The notes below the pieces were generated by a model. It was not told where the DNA came from. It saw nothing but the letters and a program-made list of their open reading frames with translations, and made no database searches. Shown piece by piece: positions 6,176 to 12,031 of a stretch of 12,031 bases of DNA (position 1 is the first letter of the stretch; every line of letters starts with the position of its first letter). Position numbers and translations under genes: made by a program. The stretch is from Betaproteobacteria bacterium RIFCSPLOWO2_02_FULL_68_150 (GTDB taxonomy: Bacteria; Pseudomonadota; Gammaproteobacteria; Burkholderiales; SG8-39), in assembly GCA_001771975.1 (NCBI GenBank), contig MERE01000210.1:1-12031 (forward strand), read 5' to 3'.

Positions 6176-6789
6176 GGGGTCAGCCCGTGTCCGAGGCGGT
6201 AGACCGCGAGGCTGCCCAGGAGATTCGGCAGCAGGCCCACGCTGCGCCCCCGGTCCAACGCCACGCGCTCGAGAATGCGGAATCCGAGACGGCGGCAGAA
6301 ATCCTCGAAATCCTGGAGCGTGCACAAGTGCACGTTCGGCGTGTCGTACCACTGGTAGGGCAACTCCTGCGACACCGGCATGTGGCCGAACGCGACCTGC
6401 AGCCGGGCCGGCCAGTAGCCGAAGTTGGGAAACGACACGATCGCCTCGCGCCCGACGCGCAGCATGTCACGCATCAGCTGCTCCGTGTGATGGATGGCCT
6501 GCAGCGTCTCCGAGAGGATGACGCAATCGAACGAGCGGTCGCCGAACGTCGCCAGGCCGTCTTCAAGGTTCATCTGCAGCACGTTGACGTCGTTTCTCAC
6601 GCATTCGACCACGTGCGCGGCGTCGATCTCGACGCCGTAACCGGGCGCCTGCTTGGCCTGCCACAGGTATTTGAGCAGCGCGCCGTCGCCGCAACCGAGG
6701 TCGAGCACGCGCGCCCCCGACGCCACCCAGCGCGCGATCGCCACCAGGTCCGGCCGCGCTGCCAGCAGCGCCTGTTGTGCCGCGGTCAC
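6172..6789 (-). CDS. metW: Methionine biosynthesis protein MetW
   Basis: This 205-residue protein has a class I methyltransferase fold. Motif I, VLDLGCGDG (28-36), would bind SAM. The acidic motif II reads YGVEID (51-56), and the conserved family segments SFPNFGYWPARLQ, LPYQWYDTPNVH and CTLQDFEDFC follow. MetW works with MetX in the first committed step of methionine synthesis in proteobacteria; it appears to assist the acyltransferase, and a methyl acceptor has not been firmly established. The start is GTG at 6789, overlapping the metX stop (GTGA), and the gene ends with a GTGA overlap into the transporter. It is therefore tightly coupled on both sides. The length is typical of the family. 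Confidence 0.93.
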   Translation of the reverse strand: MTAAQQALLAARPDLVAIARWVASGARVLDLGCGDGALLKYLWQAKQAPGYGVEIDAAHVVECVRNDVNVLQMNLEDGLATFGDRSFDCVILSETLQAIHHTEQLMRDMLRVGREAIVSFPNFGYWPARLQVAFGHMPVSQELPYQWYDTPNVHLCTLQDFEDFCRRLGFRILERVALDRGRSVGLLPNLLGSLAVYRLGHGLTP

Positions 6790-7928
6790 AGCGCGATGTT
6801 CTCGAAATAGGCGCGCAGCGCGCCGTGGTAACGCGCATCGTCCATGAGGAACGCGTCATGGCCCTGCGTCGCGTTCACCTCGATATAGGAGACGATCCTG
6901 CGGGCCTCGAGCAGCGCCTTCACGATTTCGCGCGAGCGCGCCGAGGCGAAGCGCCAGTCCGAGGTGAACGAGATCACCAGGAACGCGGCGCGCGCGCGCG
7001 CCAGCGCCGCGGCGAGGTCGCCGCCGAATTCCGCCGCCGGATCGTAGTAATCGAGCGCCTTGGTGATGCGCAGGTAGGTGTTGGCGTCGAAATAGCTCGC
7101 GAACTTGTCGCCCTGGTGACGCAGGTAGCTCTCGATCTCGAAGTCGATGTCGAAGCCGAATCCCGGCCCGCTCTTGCCGCGCAGCACGCGCCCGAATTTC
7201 TCCATCATGGCGTCGTCCGACAGGTAGGTGATGTGGCCGATCATGCGCGCGATGCGCAGTCCCCGGCGCGGCACCACGCCGTGGTCGTAGTAATGGCCGC
7301 CGTGAAAATCGGGATCGGTCATGATCGCCTGGCGTGCGACCTCGTTGAAGGCGATGTTCTGTGCCGACAGCCGGGGCGTTGCCGCGATCACGACTGCGTG
7401 GCGTACGCGCTGCGGAAACGAAAGCGTCCACTGCAGCGCCTGCATCGCGCCCAGCGAGCCCCCGATGAGCGCAGCGAAGCGCTCGATGCCGAGACGGTCC
7501 GCGAGCCGCGCCTGGGCTGCGACCCAGTCCTCCACGGTGACGACCGGAAAATCGGCCCCCCAGGGCTTGCCGGTGGCCGGGTTCGGCGACGCCGGACCGG
7601 TCGAGCCGAAACACGAGCCGATATAGTTGTTGCCCACCACGAAGAACCGGTTGGTGTCGAGCGGCTTGCCGGGACCCACCAGGTTGTCCCACCAGCCGAT
7701 GTTGGCGGGATCGTCGGCATAGCTGCCGGCGACGTGGTGCGAGGCGTTCAGCGCGTGGCACACCAGCACCGCGTTGGAGCGCGCGGCGTTCAGCTTGCCA
7801 TAGGTTTCGTAGGCGATCTCGAACTGCGGCAGCACCGCGCCGCTCGTCAGTTGCAGCGGGTCGGCGAAGGCCGCCTTCTTCGCCTCAACGAGGCCTACGG
7901 AACCGGGCGGCAGCTGGGGTGCGTTCAA
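6786..7928 (-). CDS. metX: Homoserine O-acyltransferase MetX
   Basis: This 380-residue alpha/beta-hydrolase-fold enzyme activates homoserine with acetyl- or succinyl-CoA, the entry step to methionine. The catalytic triad is Ser158 (GGSLGAMQA), Asp324 (SDWRF) and His357 (GHDAF). Other family blocks are VLVCHALNASHHVAG, GWWDNLVGPGKPLDT and GSTGP. Many betaproteobacterial MetX enzymes use succinyl-CoA in spite of the MetX fold; I cannot decide this from sequence. The start is best placed at TTG 7928, because GAGG at 7935-7938 lies 6 bases upstream. An earlier in-frame TTG at 7940 falls in the U-rich tail of the leader terminator. The gene is preceded by a SAM-II riboswitch and is coupled to metW downstream. 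Confidence 0.95.
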   Translation of the reverse strand: MNAPQLPPGSVGLVEAKKAAFADPLQLTSGAVLPQFEIAYETYGKLNAARSNAVLVCHALNASHHVAGSYADDPANIGWWDNLVGPGKPLDTNRFFVVGNNYIGSCFGSTGPASPNPATGKPWGADFPVVTVEDWVAAQARLADRLGIERFAALIGGSLGAMQALQWTLSFPQRVRHAVVIAATPRLSAQNIAFNEVARQAIMTDPDFHGGHYYDHGVVPRRGLRIARMIGHITYLSDDAMMEKFGRVLRGKSGPGFGFDIDFEIESYLRHQGDKFASYFDANTYLRITKALDYYDPAAEFGGDLAAALARARAAFLVISFTSDWRFASARSREIVKALLEARRIVSYIEVNATQGHDAFLMDDARYHGALRAYFENIAL

Positions 7929-7934
7929 AGTACG

Positions 7935-7938
7935 CCTC
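7935..7938 (-). promoter_or_regulatory. Ribosome binding site deciding the metX start
   Basis: GAGG on the minus strand, 6 bases before the TTG at 7928. It lies directly after the U-rich tail of the leader terminator, so ribosomes can load only on transcripts that have read through. Confidence 0.6.
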
Positions 7939-7975
7939 AAAATGCAAAACCCGTCCAGCTTGCGCGAGAACGGGT
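7939..7975 (-). terminator. Intrinsic terminator of the metX leader (SAM-II expression platform)
   Basis: On the minus strand, ACCCGTTC (7975-7968) pairs with GGACGGGT (7956-7949) in an 8-bp stem with one G-U pair and an 11-base loop. It is followed by a TTT-GCA-TTTT tail reaching 7939. This is the shape of an intrinsic terminator placed before the metX ribosome binding site. Its 3' arm is also complementary to the aptamer, so it can be disarmed by the alternative fold described for the riboswitch. Confidence 0.75.
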
Positions 7976-7987
7976 CTTCGAGGACCG

Positions 7988-8041
7988 TCTCTTTAGCGGT
8001 ATTTGTTGAGCGCCCGCAAGCTGAACGTCAAATCGGCGCTG
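7988..8041 (-). ncRNA. SAM-II (metA-type, SAM_alpha) riboswitch aptamer
   Basis: A 54-base leader element on the minus strand upstream of metX has the features of the SAM-II pseudoknot. P1 is AGCGCC (8040-8035) with GGCGCT (8014-8009), six pairs. The conserved loop segment GAUUU follows P1 directly (8034-8030). The SAM-contacting UUGC (8019-8016) can pair with GCUAAA (7997-7992) to make P2: C-G and G-C, then the U-U position that flanks SAM in the crystal structure, then U-A. The linker ACAAAUACC is A-rich, as in known members. Segment order and spacing agree with the marine metagenome metX SAM-II aptamer as I remember it. SAM-II RNAs bind S-adenosylmethionine and shut off methionine genes. 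The aptamer begins at the expected transcription start. A covariance-model search would be decisive. Confidence 0.88.
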
Positions 8042-8047
8042 GCGGGC

Positions 8048-8075
8048 ATTATAGCCGAGCGGCTCCGCTCGCCAC
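8048..8075 (-). promoter_or_regulatory. Promoter of the metX operon
   Basis: The minus strand holds a perfect TATAAT at 8053-8048. A weak -35 (GTGGCG, 3 of 6, 8075-8070) lies 16 bases upstream. Transcription would start near 8041-8040, the first base of the riboswitch P1. The box lies over the TAA stop codon of the preceding CoA-transferase gene. A 7-bp inverted repeat (CGAGCGG / CCGCTCG, 8056-8071) fills the spacer. Confidence 0.6.
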
Positions 8076-9242
8076 GAGGGCATCGATGCGCGAATCCGCC
8101 AGGCCGGCCTCGCGCAACACTTCGCGCGTATGCTCGCCCAGGCGCGGCGCGTGGCGCCGGTGCTCCGGCGCCGTAACGGACCATTCGGAGGGCACCGCCA
8201 TCGACTTCAGGCGTCCCTCGCTCGGGTGCTCCACGGTGTGGAAGAAGCCGATCGCGGCAAGGTGCGGGTCGTTCACGATGTCGCCGAGGCTGTTCATGCG
8301 CTGCACCGGGATGTCGGCGGCCTCGAGCGCCGCGATCCACTCGTCCGTGCCGCGCTGGTTCATCGCCTGCGCCACCAGCTCGTAGGCGACGTCGTAATTC
8401 CGGCTGCGCGCTTCCTGCGTCGCGAAGCGCGCATCGGCGAGCAGGTCCTGCCGGTCGATCAGGCGGAAGAACGCGCGCCACTGCTTGTCGTTGTAGACCA
8501 GCACGCAGACGTAGCCGTCCTTGGTCTGGTAGGGGCGCCGCCCCTTCGCCAGCATGCGCGTATAGCCCGGCTCGCCCAGTTGCGGTTCGAAGGTGTAGCC
8601 GCCCAGGTGCTCACCGAGCACGGTTTGCAGCAGGTGCTCGAACATCGGCACGTCGACGCGCTGGCCGCGCCCGCTCTTCTCGCGCGAGTACAGCGCCGCG
8701 CACACGGCGTTGACGATGTGAAGCCCTACGGTGCGGTCGGCAATGGCGGCGGGGGCGTAGCGTGGCTCCGAGGCGCCGGATTGCGCGAGCAGCCACGGCA
8801 GGCCCACGGCGCCCTGGATCAGGTCGTCATAGGCGGCGCGGGCCGCATACGGCCCGCGCGGGCTGTAGCCGAAGGCGCCGACATAGACGATGCACGGGTT
8901 CGCCGCGCAAACGTCTGCATAGGAAAGCTTCAGCCGCGCCATCGCCTGCGGGCGGATGTTGTACACCAGCACATCCGAACGCGCGGCAAGTGCGAGGCAG
9001 GCGTCACGGCCGCCGGCCTGCTTCAGGTCGAGCACCGCCGAGCGCTTGTTGCGGTTCGCGTTGAGGAAGATGTGCCCCATGCCGGGTGAACGCATCGGTG
9101 CGGCGTGGCGCATGATGTCGCCCTCCGGCGGCTCGACCTTGATCACGTCGGCGCCGAAATCGGCCAGAACCTGGGTCGCGAACGGCCCCATCACCACCGT
9201 GGTGAGGTCGAGCACGCGCACGCCCGCGAGCGGGCCGCTCAT
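8049..9242 (-). CDS. CaiB/BaiF family (class III) CoA-transferase
   Basis: This 397-residue protein is a family III CoA-transferase, which moves CoA between carboxylic acids through an aspartyl-CoA thioester intermediate. The N-terminus LAGVRVLDLTTVVMGPFATQ (5-24), VIKVEPPEGD (33-42), and NRNKRSAVLDLK (63-74) are family blocks. The probable catalytic aspartate is Asp139 in AYDDLIQGAVGLP; Asp140 is next to it, and the alignment with YDxxxQ favours 139. RGQRVDVPMFEHLL (192-205) starts the second conserved half. The substrate cannot be named. The ATG at 9242 overlaps the ptsI stop (ATGA), so the gene appears to be the last member of the PTS operon. Its stop codon lies inside the -10 box of the metX promoter. 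The reading frame is open upstream to 9449, but that part is ptsI sequence. Confidence 0.92.
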   Translation of the reverse strand: MSGPLAGVRVLDLTTVVMGPFATQVLADFGADVIKVEPPEGDIMRHAAPMRSPGMGHIFLNANRNKRSAVLDLKQAGGRDACLALAARSDVLVYNIRPQAMARLKLSYADVCAANPCIVYVGAFGYSPRGPYAARAAYDDLIQGAVGLPWLLAQSGASEPRYAPAAIADRTVGLHIVNAVCAALYSREKSGRGQRVDVPMFEHLLQTVLGEHLGGYTFEPQLGEPGYTRMLAKGRRPYQTKDGYVCVLVYNDKQWRAFFRLIDRQDLLADARFATQEARSRNYDVAYELVAQAMNQRGTDEWIAALEAADIPVQRMNSLGDIVNDPHLAAIGFFHTVEHPSEGRLKSMAVPSEWSVTAPEHRRHAPRLGEHTREVLREAGLADSRIDALVASGAARL

Positions 9243-10966
9243 GCGTTCAGTTGCGCGAGCAGCTCGCGGATCTTTTCCGGGTCGGTCGCGCGCAGCAGCC
9301 GCTGCGCGAGCGGCTGCGCCTGCTCCAGGCTGGTGCGCAGGATGCGCTCCTTGATCGCGGGCAGCTGCGCCGGATGCATCGAGAAATTGCGCAGCCCCAT
9401 GCCGAGCAGCAGCCGCGTGAGTCCGGCATCGCCTGCCATCTCGCCGCACACCGCCACCGGCGTGCCGCCGCGACCCGCGGTCTGGATGGTGTGCGCGATC
9501 AGTTGCAGCACCGCCGGGTGGACCGGGTCATACAGGTGCGCCACGGCGTCGTCGGTGCGATCGATGGCGAGCGTGTACTGGATCAGGTCGTTGGTGCCGA
9601 TCGAGAGAAAATCGAGCCGGCGCATGAGCATCGGCAGCGCGAGCGCCGCGGCCGGAATCTCGATCATGCCGCCCACCTTGATGCCGCGCAGAAAACGTGC
9701 GCCGGCCGCGCTGAGCTGCTCCTTCGCCTGGCGCAGCAGATTGAGCGCCTGCTCGATCTCGTGCGCGTGGGCGAGCATCGGCAGCAGGACGCTGACGCGC
9801 CCGTAGTGCGAGGCGCGCAGGATGGCGCGCAGCTGGACGAGGAAGATCTGCGGCTCGGCGAGGCAGAAGCGGATCGCGCGCAGGCCGAGCGCCGGGTTGG
9901 GGGCGAGCGCCGGGCTGTCGAGGCCGAGCGCCTTGTCGGCGCCCACGTCGAGCGTGCGGATCACCACCGGCTTGCCGTCCATCGCGCGCGCGACCTCGCG
10001 GTAGGCCTCGAACTGCTCGTCCTCCGACGGCAGTTCCCTGCGGTTCAAGAACAGGAACTCGGTGCGGAACAGGCCGATGCCCTGCGCACCGGCCTCGTGC
10101 ACCTGTTTCACGTCCTGCGGCAGCTCGATGTTGGCATGCAGCTCGACCGGCGTGCCTTCGAGCGTCGCCGCGGGGGTGCGGCGCAGGCGGCGCAGTTTCT
10201 TGCGCTCGAGCTCGTGCTGCGACTGGCGCAGCTGGTACTCGGCGAGCACCAGCGGGTCCGGATCGACCACCAGCACGCCCTGGATGCCGTCGACGATCAG
10301 CAGATCGTTCTCGCGGATCATGTGGCGCGCGAAGTGCAGCCCGACGATGGCCGGAATGTCGAGGCTGCGGGCGAGGATCGCGGTATGCGAGGTCACGCCG
10401 CCGACGTCGGTGACGAAGCCGCCGAACTGGTGGCGCTTGAACAGCATCATGTCGGCGGGCGAAAGGTCGTGCGCCACCACGATCAGGCGCGCTTCTTCCG
10501 CGAGCGGCGGCTCGCCCAGGCCGTGCTCGCCGGCGAGCGCCTTGAGCACGCGCTCCACCACCTGCTCGATGTCGTGGCGGCGCTCGCGCAGGTAGGCGTC
10601 GTCCGCCCGCTCGAACTGCTCGACCAGCGTCTCCATCTGCTGCACCAGCGCCCACTCGGCGTTGCACTTGCGCTCGCGGATCAGCTCGCGCGGCACGTGC
10701 GACAGCGACGAGTCCTCCAGGATCATGCGGTGCAGCTCGATGAAGGCGCCGAATTCCTGCGGCGCATCGGCCGCGATATGCGCCTCGAGCGCGCTCAGAT
10801 CCTGCTTGGCGCGCGCGATGGCGGCGTCGAAGCGGAACACCTCCGCCGGAACCGACTCGTCCGGGATCGCGTAATGCGCCACCTCGAGCCGCGCGCTCGA
10901 GACCAGGTGCGCGCGGCCGATGGTGATCCCCGGCGAGACCGGCGCGCCGTGCAGCGCGAAATTCAT
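9239..10966 (-). CDS. ptsI: PTS enzyme I (phosphoenolpyruvate-protein phosphotransferase)
   Basis: This 575-residue cytosolic enzyme takes phosphate from PEP and passes it to HPr. The phosphohistidine is His194 in GGVTSHTAILARS. The PEP-binding domain shows GIGLFRTEFLFLNR (296-309, Arg301), VGGMIEIPAAAL (431-442), FLSIGTNDLIQYTLAIDR (453-470), and the catalytic Cys507 in AVCGEMAGD. There is no N-terminal GAF domain, so this is ptsI and not the nitrogen-PTS paralogue ptsP. The start at ATG 10966 overlaps the ptsH stop (ATGA) and puts the conserved LHGAPVSPGITIGRA at the N-terminus. It overlaps the CoA-transferase start by 4 bases. All key residues are present, so it should be active. Confidence 0.97.
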   Translation of the reverse strand: MNFALHGAPVSPGITIGRAHLVSSARLEVAHYAIPDESVPAEVFRFDAAIARAKQDLSALEAHIAADAPQEFGAFIELHRMILEDSSLSHVPRELIRERKCNAEWALVQQMETLVEQFERADDAYLRERRHDIEQVVERVLKALAGEHGLGEPPLAEEARLIVVAHDLSPADMMLFKRHQFGGFVTDVGGVTSHTAILARSLDIPAIVGLHFARHMIRENDLLIVDGIQGVLVVDPDPLVLAEYQLRQSQHELERKKLRRLRRTPAATLEGTPVELHANIELPQDVKQVHEAGAQGIGLFRTEFLFLNRRELPSEDEQFEAYREVARAMDGKPVVIRTLDVGADKALGLDSPALAPNPALGLRAIRFCLAEPQIFLVQLRAILRASHYGRVSVLLPMLAHAHEIEQALNLLRQAKEQLSAAGARFLRGIKVGGMIEIPAAALALPMLMRRLDFLSIGTNDLIQYTLAIDRTDDAVAHLYDPVHPAVLQLIAHTIQTAGRGGTPVAVCGEMAGDAGLTRLLLGMGLRNFSMHPAQLPAIKERILRTSLEQAQPLAQRLLRATDPEKIRELLAQLNA

Positions 10967-11232
10967 TCGGCTTCGCCGAAACGGCGCGCGATCAGCGCGA
11001 GCAATTCGCACAGCGCGGCGTCGGCGTCGCCGCCGTCGGCCTCGATGCGCACCGTGGCGCCCTTGCCGGCGGCGAGCATCATCACGCCCATGATGCTCTT
11101 GGCGTTGACGCGCCGCTCGTTGCGCGTCAGCCAGATTTCGGACTGGAACGCGCTCGCGAGCTGGGTGAGCTTGGCCGCGGCGCGCGCGTGCAGGCCGAGC
11201 CGGTTGACGATGGTCGCCTCAGCGCTTGGCAT
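10963..11232 (-). CDS. ptsH: Phosphocarrier protein HPr
   Basis: This 89-residue protein is the phosphate carrier between enzyme I and EIIA. The phosphorylated His15 lies in NRLGLHARAAAKL (10-22). The regulatory Ser46 lies in KSIMGVMMLAAG (45-56), the site used by HPr kinase/phosphorylase (HprK), which many betaproteobacteria have; hprK itself is not in this window. The N-terminal 14 bases overlap the EIIA gene, and the 3' end overlaps ptsI by 4 bases. The ATG at 11232 has no clear ribosome binding site, so expression probably depends on translation of the EIIA gene. Length and motifs are standard. Confidence 0.96.
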   Translation of the reverse strand: MPSAEATIVNRLGLHARAAAKLTQLASAFQSEIWLTRNERRVNAKSIMGVMMLAAGKGATVRIEADGGDADAALCELLALIARRFGEAE

Positions 11233-11629
11233 CGCGGCAGCAGTCGCGGTTCATGTACAGCACGCCCTCGGTGCCACCCGAGAGCGCCCGCTGCACGGTC
11301 GCCGCGAGCGTGCCGTCGCGGCCCGCGAGCGCTCGCAGCAGCATCGGCAGCGACAGTCCGGCGACGCCCTCGACGCGGCCATCGGCCAGCAGCCGCGCCG
11401 CGACGTTGCCGGGCGTGGCGCCGAACATGTCGGTCAGGACGAGCACCCCGGAGCCGTCGTCCAGCTGCGCCAGCAGCTCGCGCGCGCGCGCCAGCACCGC
11501 TTCCGGGTCCGCGTCGCGCGCGACGCCGAGCGCGGCGGCGTGCGGCGGCTCGGTGCCCAGGACCTGCGCCGCCGTGGCGAGCAGCTCGGCACCGGTGGCG
11601 CCGTGCGACACGATGAGCACGCCGATCAT
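11219..11629 (-). CDS. PTS EIIA component, mannose/fructose/sorbose type
   Basis: This 136-residue protein matches the EIIA-Man domain. The active-site histidine is His9 in MIGVLIVSHG. LVLTDMFGATPGNVA (63-77) is the second conserved block of the family. It is a free-standing EIIA with no EIIB, EIIC or EIID nearby, as is usual for the betaproteobacterial gshB-EIIA-ptsH-ptsI cluster, where the phosphorelay is thought to regulate other systems rather than carry sugar. The unusual C-terminus YMNRDCCRDAKR has two adjacent cysteines of unknown meaning. A good ribosome binding site (AGAGGA, 11637-11642) lies 7 bases before the ATG. The start also overlaps the gshB stop (ATGA), and the gene overlaps ptsH by 14 bases. 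Confidence 0.93.
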   Translation of the reverse strand: MIGVLIVSHGATGAELLATAAQVLGTEPPHAAALGVARDADPEAVLARARELLAQLDDGSGVLVLTDMFGATPGNVAARLLADGRVEGVAGLSLPMLLRALAGRDGTLAATVQRALSGGTEGVLYMNRDCCRDAKR

Positions 11630-12031
11630 CGGAGCTTCCTCTCGAGCGCCTCGAGGAACATGCCGGCCACGTCGAACCCGGACTGGTCCTGGATTTCACG
11701 GAAACAGGTCGGACTGGTGACGTTCACCTCGGTGAGGAAATCGCCGATCACGTCCAGGCCGACGAGCAGCAGGCCGCGCGCGGCGAGCAACGGCCCGAGG
11801 TGTGCCGCGATTTCGCGATCGCGCGCCGACAGCGGCTGCGCCACGCCGCGCCCGCCGGCAGCGAGGTTGCCGCGCGATTCGCCCGGCTTCGGGATGCGTG
11901 CCAGGCTGTAGGGCACCGGCACGCCGTCGATGAGGAGAATGCGCTTGTCGCCGTCGCGGATCTCGGGAATGAAGCGCTGCGCCATGACGCTCCTCGCGCC
12001 GCCGCGCGCCATGAGCTCGACGATCACGTTG
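11626..12031 (-). CDS. gshB: Glutathione synthetase (C-terminal fragment)
   Basis: The gene is cut by the right edge; about 134 C-terminal residues are present. Glutathione synthetase joins gamma-glutamylcysteine and glycine with ATP in the cytosol. The visible ATP-grasp part includes the strand DGDKRILLIDGVPVPYSLAR, the glycine-rich lid RGNLAAGGRG, and the metal-binding VGLDVIGDFLTEVNVTSPT (Asp, Glu and Asn ligands). This tail is highly characteristic of bacterial GshB. It is the first visible gene of the unit leading into EIIA-ptsH-ptsI, joined by a 4-base ATGA overlap. The frame stays open to the window edge; the GTG near 12027 is not a start but an internal valine codon. Confidence 0.96.
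   Translation of the reverse strand, partial: NVIVELMARGGARSVMAQRFIPEIRDGDKRILLIDGVPVPYSLARIPKPGESRGNLAAGGRGVAQPLSARDREIAAHLGPLLAARGLLLVGLDVIGDFLTEVNVTSPTCFREIQDQSGFDVAGMFLEALERKLR

Noticed and set aside
7993..8049. An 18-codon leader peptide (ATG at 8049 to TAA at 7993, minus strand, ending LNKYR) before metX.
   Set aside because: Its ATG lies within and just after the -10 box, upstream of the predicted transcript start. It has no run of methionine codons as an attenuator peptide would. The same bases are better explained by the SAM-II aptamer.
8056..8071. The 7-bp inverted repeat at the end of the CoA-transferase gene as an intrinsic terminator.
   Set aside because: On the minus strand it is followed by GCTATAATG and not by a U-tract, the loop is only 2 bases, and it is inside the coding sequence. 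It is kept only as part of the promoter observation.
9251..11911. An 886-codon open frame on the plus strand across the PTS genes.
   Set aside because: Its translation is low-complexity and Arg/Ala/His-rich with no family motifs. It is the antisense shadow of ptsI, ptsH and the EIIA gene, all of which have full catalytic motifs.

Overview
This window looks chromosomal and comes from a high-GC proteobacterium, most likely a betaproteobacterium. The strongest clue is the order gshB - EIIA(Man-type) - ptsH - ptsI, together with metX-metW, a DUF4124 protein and a yqjD/yqjE/yqjK cluster. This assignment is inferred from gene content; no database was searched. No insertion sequences, phage genes, CRISPR arrays, tRNAs or rRNAs were seen. 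Coding density is very high, and no gene-free stretch exceeds about 125 bases.

Layout, left half. The plus strand opens with the 3' end of gatB, convergent with a secreted coiled-coil DUF4124 protein. A 102-bp divergent region with two facing TAGAAT boxes leads into pyrE and an exonuclease III gene. A minus-strand cluster of four small membrane proteins follows: YqjD/DUF883-like, YqjE/holin-like, YqjK-like and LETM1-like. It is transcribed away from a divergent ampG-type permease gene. The last small gene overlaps the exonuclease gene tail to tail.

Layout, right half. From about 12031 down to 5123 everything is on the minus strand and tightly packed. The first unit is gshB (partial) - EIIA - ptsH - ptsI - CaiB-type CoA-transferase, in which every junction overlaps by 4 or 14 bases. 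The second is metX - metW - AI-2E-family transporter, whose two junctions are both 4-base GTGA overlaps. The PTS genes form a phosphorelay with no sugar-specific EIIB or EIIC in view, which suggests a regulatory role.

The main discovery lies between the CoA-transferase gene and metX. The roughly 120-base leader carries what I read as a complete SAM-II (metA-type) riboswitch. It has a perfect TATAAT box, an aptamer beginning at the expected +1, and the conserved GAUUU, UUGC and GCUAAA segments. A terminator hairpin with a U-rich tail ends just before a GAGG ribosome binding site. A 13-bp long-range helix would destroy both aptamer and terminator, and a 7-bp local hairpin nests inside it. This is a full two-state SAM-responsive attenuator placed to control metX, metW and the transporter. 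SAM-II is known chiefly from alphaproteobacteria, so finding it in a betaproteobacterial gene context, beside a pyrE that also resembles alphaproteobacterial versions, deserves a second look.
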